Positions 1 to 7,252 of a DNA stretch of 64,000 bases are shown here, piece by piece. A model generated the notes under the pieces. The model was not told the origin of the DNA. It ran no database searches and saw nothing but the letters and a program-made list of their open reading frames with translations. The stretch comes from Minisyncoccota bacterium. GTDB taxonomy: Bacteria > Patescibacteriota > Minisyncoccia > Minisyncoccales > Minisyncoccaceae. Made by a program: the position numbers and the translations under genes. The first letter of the stretch is position 1, and the number at the start of each line of letters is the position of its first letter. Location of the stretch: the NCBI GenBank assembly GCA_028704295.1, contig JAQVLF010000001.1:7313-71312 (forward strand), written 5' to 3'.

Positions 1-874
1 GCTTCCTTAAAAAATTAGTAATAGTTTTACTAAATTCTTCAATGTTTAATCCTCTCTCAATATTTTCATTCAAGTACTTTATTGCTAAAGGAATATTCTT
101 ATCAATTAAAAACTCTGTAAAGTCAAAAGCTAAACTTAAATCAACTAAACCAAGCATGTCTTGTATATCCTCAACCTTTATTTCTTTTTTAGAAGTAAAG
201 TTTAGAATCTGATCAAATATTCCTTCTGCGTCACGCAAAGCTCCATCAGCTGAAGCAGCAATCAATTCTAAAGCTTCTTTCTCTACTATTACCCCTTCTT
301 TTTGAGCAATCTCTTCTAATTTAGAAACAATTTCTTTAATAGTTAATTTGTAAAAATCAAATCTTTGACATCTTGATGCAATGGTAGAAATCATCTTATG
401 AGCTTCAGTTGTAGCTAAAATAAATACAACGTATTCTGGCGGTTCTTCTAATATTTTTAAAAGCGCATTGGCAGCATCTTTTGATAATTGATGAGCCTCA
501 TCTAATATTAGCACCTTATACTTTAATAAATTAGGCTTGTACCTAATAGAATCCCTGAGTGATCTAATATCATCAATTCCTCTATTTGAAGCTGCATCTA
601 TTTCAATTAAATCAACAGCACTTCCTTTATTAATTTCTTGGCACGCAACACATTCATTACAAGGTTCAAACCCTTTTCTGTTCTGGCAGTTTATAGCTTT
701 AGCAAAAAGCCTTGCCATAGATGTCTTTCCAGTACCTCTATGCCCTGAAAACAAATAAGCATGAGCAATTGAATTTAACTCAATCTCATTTTTAAGAGTC
801 TGTATTACATGGTTTTGAGCAGTAAAGTCTTTAAACTGCTGTGGACGATATTTTCTGTATAAAACTTGCTTCAT
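1..874 (-). CDS. dnaX: DNA polymerase III gamma/tau subunit (5' part, cut by window edge)
   Basis: Clamp-loader ATPase subunit. The first 291 codons are present; the gene runs off the left edge. Seen: N-terminal MKQVLYRKYRP, Walker A GHRGTGKT (about residues 44-51), a zinc site of C63, C72, C75 and C78, Walker B LDEAH (about 124-128), and the SRC sensor motif (about 167-169). This is the AAA+ part shared by gamma and tau; whether a tau tail follows cannot be seen. The ATG at 874-872 gives the family's usual N terminus. Two small structured RNA candidates lie just upstream on the same strand. Confidence 0.97.
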   Translation of the reverse strand, partial: MKQVLYRKYRPQQFKDFTAQNHVIQTLKNEIELNSIAHAYLFSGHRGTGKTSMARLFAKAINCQNRKGFEPCNECVACQEINKGSAVDLIEIDAASNRGIDDIRSLRDSIRYKPNLLKYKVLILDEAHQLSKDAANALLKILEEPPEYVVFILATTEAHKMISTIASRCQRFDFYKLTIKEIVSKLEEIAQKEGVIVEKEALELIAASADGALRDAEGIFDQILNFTSKKEIKVEDIQDMLGLVDLSLAFDFTEFLIDKNIPLAIKYLNENIERGLNIEEFSKTITNFLRK

Positions 875-913
875 ATTAAACTTATTCTACTACTTTAAAA
901 AGTAAAAATCAAT

Positions 914-1007
914 AAAAAAATAGAGCTGCTTTGCATTATATATTAGGACGTGCGGTAACACCCAAAGCAGCCGCCCCTCCTCTTTTGTGCCCTAAGAGGA
1001 AGGGACT
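914..1007 (-). ncRNA. Putative small structured RNA upstream of dnaX
   Basis: About 94 nt, much richer in G+C than its surroundings. On the minus strand a promoter-like TTGACT (1036-1041), 16-bp spacer and TATTCT (1014-1019) precede it. The transcript would fold into an 11-bp hairpin with one mismatch around 972-1004, then a 9-bp stem GCTGCTTTG/CAAAGCAGC (about 926-934 with 962-970). A T7 run at 914-920 gives a terminator-like end. SRP RNA sits upstream of dnaX in Bacillus, but the conserved SRP core is not recognisable here. Alternatively it is a dnaX leader. Function unknown. Confidence 0.45.
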
Positions 1008-1046
1008 ACTTTAAGAATATCATAGAAAAAAGATAAGTCAATCAAT

Positions 1047-1114
1047 AAAAAAAAGGCATAGGAGGTAATCAGACTTTCGGAGTAAGTCTGGGCCTTATGC
1101 CAAAAAAAGGGCCA
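1047..1114 (-). ncRNA. Putative 68-nt small RNA with terminator and anti-SD-like segment
   Basis: A minus-strand promoter TTGTCA (1143-1148), 17 bp, TATTAT (1120-1125) points at a start near 1114. The RNA has a nested hairpin at 1055-1101: outer stem GGCATA/TATGCC, inner stem CAGACTT/AAGTCTG with a 7-nt loop. T8 follows (1047-1054), as in an intrinsic terminator. The 3' side of the internal loop and outer stem contains ACCTCCT, matching the 16S anti-Shine-Dalgarno core. It could be a regulatory RNA or just an attenuated leader of the dnaX transcript. Confidence 0.4.
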
Positions 1115-1119
1115 CCCGT

Positions 1120-1170
1120 ATAATATTACAAATAAATACATTTGACAAGTTTAAAAAACAAATATATCAT
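1120..1170. promoter_or_regulatory. Divergent promoters sharing a palindromic -35
   Basis: Plus strand: TTGACA (1142-1147), 17 bp, TATCAT (1165-1170). Minus strand: TTGTCA (1143-1148), 17 bp, TATTAT (1120-1125). The two -35 boxes overlap because TTGACAA read backwards is TTGTCAA. The plus promoter drives the cysteine leader peptide, cysK and cysS; the minus promoter drives the small RNA at 1047-1114. Only one polymerase could occupy the shared box at a time, so the two transcripts may compete. Confidence 0.6.
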
Positions 1171-1177
1171 AGTCTTA

Positions 1178-1225
1178 ATGAATTACAAAATAAGCACAAC
1201 TTGTTGCTGTTCAAACTCTTTTTAA
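1178..1225 (+). CDS. Cysteine leader peptide (15 aa, three consecutive Cys codons)
   Basis: Encodes MNYKISTTCCCSNSF and a TAA stop. Codons 9-11 are TGT TGC TGT (1202-1210). The ATG lies 7 nt after the -10 box, so the transcript probably starts at or next to the start codon and the peptide is leaderless. It precedes mutually exclusive hairpins and a terminator directly before a cysteine synthase and cysteinyl-tRNA synthetase operon. That is the layout of a transcription attenuator in which a ribosome stalled for Cys-tRNA prevents termination. The role is inferred from layout; no homologue was checked. Confidence 0.75.
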   Translation: MNYKISTTCCCSNSF

Positions 1226-1279
1226 AGAGGTTGGTTTTGTTAAATAATAAATAGTAATAACCCGCCTCTTAATAAGAGG
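1214..1279 (+). promoter_or_regulatory. Attenuator: alternative protector/antiterminator stems
   Basis: Region 1 (1214-1220, overlapping the end of the leader peptide) can pair with region 2 (1225-1232). Region 2, AAGAGG plus GGTT (1225-1236), can instead pair with region 3, AACC plus CCTCTT (1259-1270), by ten Watson-Crick pairs and one G-T wobble around a single mismatch. Region 3 also pairs with region 4 (1274-1279) in the terminator. A ribosome stalled on codons 9-11 would cover region 1 and favour 2:3, giving antitermination when charged Cys-tRNA is scarce. Confidence 0.7.
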
Positions 1280-1285
1280 TTTTTT
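1265..1285 (+). terminator. Attenuator terminator before cysK
   Basis: CCTCTT (1265-1270), loop AAT, AAGAGG (1274-1279), then T6 (1280-1285). It ends 6 nt before the cysK ATG. A terminator placed between a promoter and its gene only makes sense if it is conditional. Confidence 0.8.
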
Positions 1286-1291
1286 AATAAT

Positions 1292-2128
1292 ATGAAACAA
1301 TTACTAGACTTAATAGGAAATACGCCATTGCTTGAAATTGAACCAAACATTTTTGCTAAAATGGAAGGTTTTAATTTAACAGGATCAATAAAAGATAGGA
1401 CTGCTTTATCTATGATCGAAGATGCAGAAAAGAAAGGGAGATTAAAACCAGGCGTTAGTATAGTTGAGCCAACTTCTGGAAATACTGGAATAGCCTTAGC
1501 CATGATATCCGCTATTAAGGGATATGAATTATCAGTTGTTATTCCTCAAAGCACAAGTGAAGAAAAAAAGAAAATGATTTTAACTTATGGAGGAAGAATC
1601 ATATCTATTCCGGACGAACGATTTAGAGAACCAGTTATTAAAGAATTAAAAGAAAAAGAAAAATTAGGTGAGATTGTTTTTTTAAATCAATATGAAAACG
1701 AAAACAATGTAAAAGTACATTACGAAAAAACTGGTGAAGAAATAGTAAAGCAAATGGAAGGAAAACAGATTGACTATTTTGTAGCAGGTTTAGGAACAGG
1801 AGGAACCATTACAGGAGTCTCAAAAAAATTAAAGGAGCATTTTCCCAATATCAAAATAATTGGAGTAGAACCAAAAAAAGGAGAAAAAATCGAAGGATTA
1901 AAGTCTTTAAAAGATGGATACACTCCTCCTATTCTTAATCTAAACCAAATTGATGAAATCATTGATTTAAGTGCAGAAGATTCTGTTAAAGGAAGAAATT
2001 ATTTAGCTAAAAAAGGAATACTTGTAGGATTATCTTCTGGAGCAGTGTTCCAAACAATTAAAAACCTTAACTTAAAAGGAAACGTCGTAACAATCTTCCC
2101 TGACAGGGGTGAAAGATATTTAAAATAA
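1292..2128 (+). CDS. cysK: Cysteine synthase-like PLP enzyme
   Basis: Fold-type II PLP enzyme, probably O-acetylserine (or phosphoserine) sulfhydrylase making cysteine. Seen: IGNTPL at the N terminus, PLP lysine K34 in GSIKDRTA, substrate loop TSGNTG (61-66), and the phosphate-binding glycine loop GLGTGGT. At 278 aa it is slightly shorter than typical CysK (about 300-320). First gene of an operon with cysS 25 bp downstream, under the Cys-codon attenuator, which supports a cysteine role over threonine or cystathionine metabolism. The amino-acceptor substrate cannot be read from the sequence. Confidence 0.9.
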   Translation: MKQLLDLIGNTPLLEIEPNIFAKMEGFNLTGSIKDRTALSMIEDAEKKGRLKPGVSIVEPTSGNTGIALAMISAIKGYELSVVIPQSTSEEKKKMILTYGGRIISIPDERFREPVIKELKEKEKLGEIVFLNQYENENNVKVHYEKTGEEIVKQMEGKQIDYFVAGLGTGGTITGVSKKLKEHFPNIKIIGVEPKKGEKIEGLKSLKDGYTPPILNLNQIDEIIDLSAEDSVKGRNYLAKKGILVGLSSGAVFQTIKNLNLKGNVVTIFPDRGERYLK

Positions 2129-2153
2129 TTAAGATGTGTAATATAATAAAACT

Positions 2154-3521
2154 ATGATTAAACTATATAATACTCTTACACGTAAAGTAGAAGAATTTAA
2201 GCCGATTAATGATAAAGAAGTTAGATTATACACTTGTGGACCAACAGTCTATTCTTTTGCTCATATAGGAAATTTAAAAACATATATTTTTGAAGATGTT
2301 TTAAAAAGAGTTTTAGAGTACAATGGATATAATGTAAAACATATCATGAATATAACAGATGTCGGACACTTAACATCTGATGAGGACGAAGGAGAAGATA
2401 AATTAGAAAAAAGTGCAGCAAAAGAAAAAAAGACAGTTTTAGATATTGTGGAATTTTACACAAAACACTTTAAAGAAGATTTAGAAAAATTAAATATTGA
2501 ATTCCCAGACAGATTTATAAAAGCAACTGAAACAATAGAAGATCAAATAGAATTAATTAAAACTTTAGAAGAAAAAGGATACACTTATAAAACATCTGAT
2601 GGAATATATTTTGATACATCAAAGCTTCCTTCTTATGGTGTATTATGGGGAGAAAAAGAACAAACTGATTTAATATCTAGAATTGAAGAAAACAAAGAAA
2701 AGAAACATCCTCAAGATTTTGCTTTATGGAAGTTTTCTCCAAAAGACAAGAAAAGACAAATGGAATGGGCATCTCCTTGGGGAATTGGTTTTCCTGGATG
2801 GCATACAGAATGTGTGGTCATTGCAGCAAAAGCTTTAGGCGTTCCTTTTGATATTCATTGCGGAGGTATAGATCATATTTCAGTGCATCATACAAATGAA
2901 ATTGCACAAGCTGAGGCAGCATATAATAGTAGATTAGCAAATTTCTGGATGCACGGAGAATTTCTTGTTGCAAAAGATGATGTTAAAATGGGTAAGTCAA
3001 AAGGAAATATCATTACCTTGAGCGATATAGAAGATCCTTTATCTTATAGATACTTAAATCTAACTGCCCACTATAAATCTAAATTAGCTTTCTCAAAAGA
3101 AAGCATAGAAGGAGCAAGAATAAGCTTAAATAAATTAAGAGAAAAAATTAATGAACTTGATATTAATTCAGAACCTAAAAGCCCTGAATTAAAAAAGAAA
3201 TATCAAAATCAATTTTTAGATTTTATTAATAACGATTTAGACATGCCAAAGGCCCTTGCATTAACTTGGGAGTTATTAAAAGATGACAATCTTTCTGATA
3301 TTGAAAAGTACGAATTAATTCAAGATTTTGATAAAGTGTTTGGGCTTAAATTAAAAAAAGAAGAAATTAAAATTCCAGAAGAAATCATTAATCTCGCAAA
3401 CGAAAGAGAAAAAGCAAGGCAAGAAAAAAACTTTAAAAAAGCTGATGAACTCCGAAAGCTTATAGAAGAAAAGGGATACTCTATCAAAGACGAAGAAACC
3501 GGCTTTGTAATTAAAAAATGA
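2154..3521 (+). CDS. cysS: Cysteinyl-tRNA synthetase
   Basis: Class I synthetase charging tRNA-Cys, 455 aa, near the usual 460. Seen: zinc cysteine in YTCGPTVY (about 28), HIGH motif as HIGN (about 37-40), further zinc-site residues in WHTEC and [14 protein letters not shown], and KMSKS as KMGKS followed by KGN. The C-terminal helical DALR-type region ends in a lysine-rich tail. Cotranscribed with cysK, so cysteine supply and tRNA-Cys charging answer to one attenuator. Ends in TGA, evidence for the standard code. Confidence 0.97.
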   Translation: MIKLYNTLTRKVEEFKPINDKEVRLYTCGPTVYSFAHIGNLKTYIFEDVLKRVLEYNGYNVKHIMNITDVGHLTSDEDEGEDKLEKSAAKEKKTVLDIVEFYTKHFKEDLEKLNIEFPDRFIKATETIEDQIELIKTLEEKGYTYKTSDGIYFDTSKLPSYGVLWGEKEQTDLISRIEENKEKKHPQDFALWKFSPKDKKRQMEWASPWGIGFPGWHTECVVIAAKALGVPFDIHCGGIDHISVHHTNEIAQAEAAYNSRLANFWMHGEFLVAKDDVKMGKSKGNIITLSDIEDPLSYRYLNLTAHYKSKLAFSKESIEGARISLNKLREKINELDINSEPKSPELKKKYQNQFLDFINNDLDMPKALALTWELLKDDNLSDIEKYELIQDFDKVFGLKLKKEEIKIPEEIINLANEREKARQEKNFKKADELRKLIEEKGYSIKDEETGFVIKK

Positions 3522-3536
3522 GTATATAATACTCAT
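3518..3536. terminator. Hairpin between convergent genes
   Basis: Perfect inverted repeat ATGAGTAT/ATACTCAT with a 3-nt loop, overlapping the cysS stop and the end of the 59-aa gene on the other strand. There is no T tract, so terminator function is uncertain. Confidence 0.35.
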
Positions 3537-3712
3537 AATGCACAGTATAAAATCATTTTTCCACCCTGCTTTGTAGGAAGGATCACCGTTCTATAGCTGT
3601 CCCAGAATTGGTTTTTTTCAAGACCTTCTTTGCAAAACAGCAATTTCGATTTTAGCTCCTTACTGATGTGCTCAATTGCCATAACATCTTCGCCAAAAAT
3701 CTTTGATTTCAT
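3533..3712 (-). CDS. Small hypothetical protein (59 aa)
   Basis: Not recognised. Starts MKSKIFGEDVMAIEHISKEL; a charged, probably helical N-terminal half followed by a segment with two cysteines. The start at 3712 is chosen because a clear Shine-Dalgarno GAGGTGA (3718-3724) lies 5 nt upstream, which is unusual among its mostly leaderless neighbours. A promoter TTGACT-17-TACTTT (3732-3760) precedes it, so it is probably expressed as a single gene. Confidence 0.6.
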   Translation of the reverse strand: MKSKIFGEDVMAIEHISKELKSKLLFCKEGLEKNQFWDSYRTVILPTKQGGKMILYCAL

Positions 3713-3731
3713 ATAAATCACCTCTATTTAA

Positions 3732-3760
3732 AAAGTAATATTATTTGTATTTTTAGTCAA
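3732..3760 (-). promoter_or_regulatory. Promoter of the 59-aa gene
   Basis: Minus strand TTGACT (3755-3760), 17-bp spacer, TACTTT (3732-3737), followed by a short leader carrying GAGGTGA before the ATG at 3712. Confidence 0.5.
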
Positions 3761-3890
3761 GTAGTTCTTCTATTTAACAAAATGTTATAAGGACTTAGTA
3801 TTTAACTAGGCGATGAGATGATCCCGAAGACGCTAAACACGTTGATGAACTCTGTGTAGTATAGGACTCATGAAAACGGGAATTCCTATC

Positions 3891-3910
3891 AAAAAAAGGC
3901 AGTTACTGCC
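3891..3910 (-). terminator. Intrinsic terminator
   Basis: On the minus strand GGCAG, loop TAA, CTGCC, then T7 (3891-3897). It would end a transcript coming from the 71-codon ORF at 3971-4186. Confidence 0.6.
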
Positions 3911-3970
3911 AGGACAACGAGCCTAGGATTAGAGCTTCTCGAATAGCTTTTTCCTATCGATTTTTTTGTA

Positions 3971-4186
3971 TCAAAAAAAGAGGACTCTTCCATCTCGTAA
4001 TATAACGGACGATTTCTCCGCCAAACGGTAGAGGACTCTTCTACACCTCACAGTTAATCGGTACACGATCAAGTCCCTGTAAGGAAATAATCTCTTCCAT
4101 GCCCTCCCTTCACTTTTTCGATACTCTGTTCTCCAGATAGTAAATAATATATCATCCTCTCCGATGATAGGCACTGGTGTATTCAT
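3971..4186 (-). CDS. Doubtful small ORF (71 aa) in a GC-richer orphan stretch
   Basis: Arginine-rich (for example CRRVLYRLAEK); not recognised. The surrounding 3790-4190 is clearly richer in G+C than neighbouring genes, and a terminator follows at 3891-3910, so a transcript of some kind is likely. It may be a small protein from another source or a structured RNA misread as an ORF. AGAGGACTCTTC occurs twice here (about 3980 and 4031). No Shine-Dalgarno and no convincing promoter were seen. Confidence 0.3.
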   Translation of the reverse strand: MNTPVPIIGEDDILFTIWRTEYRKSEGRAWKRLFPYRDLIVYRLTVRCRRVLYRLAEKSSVILRDGRVLFF

Positions 4187-4224
4187 GCTAAATCTGAGCT
4201 TATTTTAAAAAAATAGTCAACCAA

Positions 4225-4244
4225 CCCCGCCCTAAAGGACGGGG
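4225..4244 (-). terminator. GC-rich hairpin after glycosyltransferase gene
   Basis: CCCCG-CC/GG-CGGGG stem with one mismatch and a TAAA loop, 14 bp after the stop of the minus-strand gene. A T7 run follows about 17 nt later. Probably a transcription stop. The motif also resembles end hairpins of some IS200/IS605 elements, but no TnpA or TnpB gene is nearby. Confidence 0.45.
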
Positions 4245-4257
4245 CTTGCGGCAAAGG

Positions 4258-5394
4258 TTAGTCAATCTTCTTTTTACAAATATTATAAAATTCTAAAACT
4301 TGATCGGCAATTTTCTCCCAAGAATAATTCTTGGCAGTCTCATACCCCCACTCACCCATTTCTTTTCTCAATTTTTCATCTTCAATCAAACTCTCTAATA
4401 TTAAAGCTAATTTAGTAGAATCTCTGGGCGGAGCTAAGAACTTTTCTCCTTTTGTATTTTGCAAAAGCTCTTTGTAGCCTAAATTACTAAAACCGCAAAC
4501 TGGTTTTTTGCACGCCATAGCTTCTAATAGAACTATTCCAAAACTTTCTCCAAAAATTGCAGGACTACAAAATATATCACAAGTATTAAAATATCTTGCA
4601 ATACATTTTCCTGATTTTTGTCCTTCAAAAACAACGTCCTTAAGGTCGTTAAATCTAACAAACCTTTCACAATCTTTTCTCAATATTCCATCTCCAACAA
4701 TAATTAGTCTCAAATTATTATGTTTTTCCTGAAGCAGCTTGTATGCCTCTAAAAGATAAATCAAACCTTTTCTTTCTTCTATTCTTCCTAAAAAAAGAAT
4801 ATTAATCTTACCATCTTTAAATTTAGAATATCCCTCAATATTAGGATTAAATTCATTTGTATCAATTCCATTAGGAATTACTTTCATTGGATTTTTGTAC
4901 CCCTTAAACATTCTTAAAATTAGATCTGCTACTCCAATTACACCATCCATTCTTTCATTTAAATTTTTAATAAACAATTTAGAAAAGTAAGGCATTCTTC
5001 TAAAAATAGGCATACTGTCTAAATTGGCATGAAAAGTTAATATATTGCATGTATTCTGTTTGATTCCCTTCTGTGTTTCTAAAATTTGCCATGCTGAAGG
5101 CACGACAAAATTGTGAAAATGTAAAACATCGAACTTTTCTTTTTTCAAAACCTTTTTAATGGAAAAAGGATTCAAATTCATACAAAAATCTCCTTGAGTT
5201 CCACCAATGTTAAAAGGCAGAGACATCCCCATAATAATTACATTCTTTCCGTACTTTTCCCCAAACTTCCTTCTGGGAATAATAATTTTTGTTTCTATCC
5301 CCCTTTTCTCAAATTCTTTTGACAAGCCTAGGATATGATTTTTAACTCCCCCTGGATTAACAAAAGAATGGAAACATATAAAGCCTACTTTCAT
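4258..5394 (-). CDS. GT4 family glycosyltransferase
   Basis: 378 aa, GT-B fold, probably retaining, using a nucleotide sugar at the cytoplasmic membrane face. Seen: N-terminal glycine loop NPGGVKNHI, middle segment ILFLGRIEERKGLIYLLEA at the start of the Glycos_transf_1 domain, and the acidic E-x7-E region in GESFGIVLLEAMA. Start at 5394 (MKVGFICFH) is chosen because upstream codons are not family-like and would overlap dnaB. Acceptor and sugar unknown; probably cell-envelope glycan or glycolipid synthesis. Divergent from dnaB. Confidence 0.9.
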   Translation of the reverse strand: MKVGFICFHSFVNPGGVKNHILGLSKEFEKRGIETKIIIPRRKFGEKYGKNVIIMGMSLPFNIGGTQGDFCMNLNPFSIKKVLKKEKFDVLHFHNFVVPSAWQILETQKGIKQNTCNILTFHANLDSMPIFRRMPYFSKLFIKNLNERMDGVIGVADLILRMFKGYKNPMKVIPNGIDTNEFNPNIEGYSKFKDGKINILFLGRIEERKGLIYLLEAYKLLQEKHNNLRLIIVGDGILRKDCERFVRFNDLKDVVFEGQKSGKCIARYFNTCDIFCSPAIFGESFGIVLLEAMACKKPVCGFSNLGYKELLQNTKGEKFLAPPRDSTKLALILESLIEDEKLRKEMGEWGYETAKNYSWEKIADQVLEFYNICKKKID

Positions 5395-5434
5395 TTTATT
5401 GAAAAAAAATAATATTATGCTATCATTATAATCA

Positions 5435-6847
5435 ATGTCAAACGAAATTGCAAACAAAATTCCCCCTCACGATTTAGAGGCTGAAATGAGCGTTTTAGGT
5501 TCTCTTATGCTAGATAAAGACGCTATTATTAAAGTGGCTGATTTTTTAAGAGGAGAAGACTTTTATTACAAAAAGCACGAAAATATTTACAAAGTCCTAG
5601 AGGAACTATTTTCTAATGGAGAGCCAATAGATATCATTTCCGTTTCTTCTAAATTAAAAGAAAGGGATTTGATGGATAAGATTGGAGGACCCGCATATTT
5701 AACCGAACTCATAAACACTGTGCCAACAGCAAGCCATGTAATTACTTATGGCAAGATTGTACAAAAGAAAAGAATTTTAAGAGATTTGATTTCTACCGGT
5801 CAAGATATTGCTTTATCAGGTTATGAAGAAGAAAAAGAGTCAGAAGAACTTTTAGACAATGCTGAGAGAAAAATATTTGAAATAACCCAAAAAAGCATGA
5901 CTCAAGCTTTTACCTCTATTAAACCGTGCTTAAAAGAAGCTTTTGAGAGAATGGAAAGAATATCAAATAAAGAAGGAAGATTAAGGGGCGTTTCAACAGG
6001 TTTTAATGATCTAGATAATTATTTATCAGGGCTTCAAAAATCAGACTTAGTGATTTTGGCAGCAAGGCCTTCTATGGGTAAATCTAGTTTAGCACTGGAC
6101 ATTGCAAAAAGCGTTGCCTTAAAAGAACAAATGCCCGTAGGATTCTTTTCTCTTGAGATGTCTAATGATCAATTAGTAGATAGAATGATAAGCTCTGAAG
6201 CAAATGTTGACGCATGGAAAATCAGGCAAGGAACATTGTCCTCTCAAGGAGAAGATAATGATTTTCTCAAAATACAAAACGCTTTAGGCACCTTGTCAGA
6301 TGCCCCAATATTTATAAATGATACATCGTCTATAACTGTACTGCAAATGAGAGCGATGGCTAGAAGATTAAAATCACAGCACGGTTTAGGACTAATTGTA
6401 ATTGATTATTTGCAATTAATTGAACCAAGTAATAAAAACATTGGCGCTGTACAGCAGATAACAGAAATCTCAAGGCAATTAAAAGGCCTTGCAAGGGAAT
6501 TAGATGTTCCAGTCTTAGCTTTATCCCAATTATCAAGAGCAGTTGAGCAAAGAACCCCTAGTATACCTAAACTATCAGATTTAAGAGATTCAGGTTCTAT
6601 TGAGCAGGATGCTGACGTAGTGCTCTTTATTTATAGGGAAGAAGTTTATAGAAAAGAAACTCCAAGAAGAGGCATTGCAGATATAATTATCGCTAAGCAT
6701 AGAAACGGCCCAATAGGAAAAGTTGAGCTATTCTTTGACAGCTCCAAATCAAGTTTTAGAAACTTAGAAAAAACAGGCATGGACTACAATGAAAGTTTTG
6801 GCAGCGACAATCCTCCTCAACCAAATCCTATTGACATTGAATTTTAA
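5435..6847 (+). CDS. dnaB: Replicative DNA helicase DnaB
   Basis: Hexameric helicase at the fork. 470 aa: N-terminal primase-interacting domain starting PPHDLEAEMSVLGS, linker, and RecA-like domain with Walker A ARPSMGKSS, Walker B LIVIDYLQLI, and the DLRDSGSIEQDAD motif. Full length with no intein. A -10-like TATCAT lies 8 bp before the ATG with TTGAAA about 16 bp further up, so translation is probably leaderless or nearly so. Confidence 0.98.
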   Translation: MSNEIANKIPPHDLEAEMSVLGSLMLDKDAIIKVADFLRGEDFYYKKHENIYKVLEELFSNGEPIDIISVSSKLKERDLMDKIGGPAYLTELINTVPTASHVITYGKIVQKKRILRDLISTGQDIALSGYEEEKESEELLDNAERKIFEITQKSMTQAFTSIKPCLKEAFERMERISNKEGRLRGVSTGFNDLDNYLSGLQKSDLVILAARPSMGKSSLALDIAKSVALKEQMPVGFFSLEMSNDQLVDRMISSEANVDAWKIRQGTLSSQGEDNDFLKIQNALGTLSDAPIFINDTSSITVLQMRAMARRLKSQHGLGLIVIDYLQLIEPSNKNIGAVQQITEISRQLKGLARELDVPVLALSQLSRAVEQRTPSIPKLSDLRDSGSIEQDADVVLFIYREEVYRKETPRRGIADIIIAKHRNGPIGKVELFFDSSKSSFRNLEKTGMDYNESFGSDNPPQPNPIDIEF

Positions 6848-6869
6848 AACCTCTCAATTTTGAGAGGTT
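6848..6869. terminator. Bidirectional terminator between dnaB and rplU
   Basis: AACCTCTC (6848-6855), 6-nt loop, GAGAGGTT (6862-6869), between converging genes, flanked by T-rich and A-rich runs on the two sides. Confidence 0.75.
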
Positions 6870-6875
6870 TATTAT

Positions 6876-7190
6876 TTACTTTGAAACAATTTCAGATATT
6901 TCTACTTCAGTGAATGGCTGCCTGTGTCCTTTTTTAACTTTGTATCTCTTTTTAGGCTTCTTTTTAAATATAATGACTTTTTCACTTCTATCCTGTTTTA
7001 AAACCTTGCCTGAAACGCTGGCTCCCTTAATAGTAGGTTCTCCAATAATAGTTTTCCCTTCATTATTAATCAACAAAACCTCTTCAAAAGTTACACTTTT
7101 GCCTTCTTCAATATCTATTTTTTCAACTTTAATTTTCTTTCCTGGGCTAACAATGTATTGCTTGCCTCCTGTTTTAATCACGGCTAACAT
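6876..7190 (-). CDS. rplU: Ribosomal protein bL21
   Basis: 104 aa with the family start MLAVIKTGGKQYIV and C-terminal KKRYKVKKGHRQPFTEVEI, an rRNA-binding basic segment. Start set at 7190, since the extra upstream codons are not part of bL21. rpmA, the usual neighbour, is not adjacent. Confidence 0.96.
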   Translation of the reverse strand: MLAVIKTGGKQYIVSPGKKIKVEKIDIEEGKSVTFEEVLLINNEGKTIIGEPTIKGASVSGKVLKQDRSEKVIIFKKKPKKRYKVKKGHRQPFTEVEISEIVSK

Positions 7191-7252
7191 AATATTTTCT
7201 TTTGATTTTAAATTAAATAACAACGATATATTAACAATTTTTTAAGTATTCG

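Noticed and set aside
914..1007. SRP (4.5S) RNA
   Set aside because: AGCAGCC occurs on the plus strand and the place is right, but the conserved CAGG/GNRA-loop core is missing, so only an unnamed RNA is reported.
3830..3895. Hammerhead-like ribozyme (GATGA ... GAAAAC)
   Set aside because: The core nucleotides and stems cannot be placed together in a hammerhead fold.
3790..4200. RNase P RNA or tmRNA
   Set aside because: Higher G+C suggested an RNA gene, but neither the P4 core of RNase P nor the tmRNA ends are present.
4225..4244. IS200/IS605 element end
   Set aside because: The hairpin is similar in style, but there is no transposase, TnpB or second end; kept only as a terminator and a speculative note.
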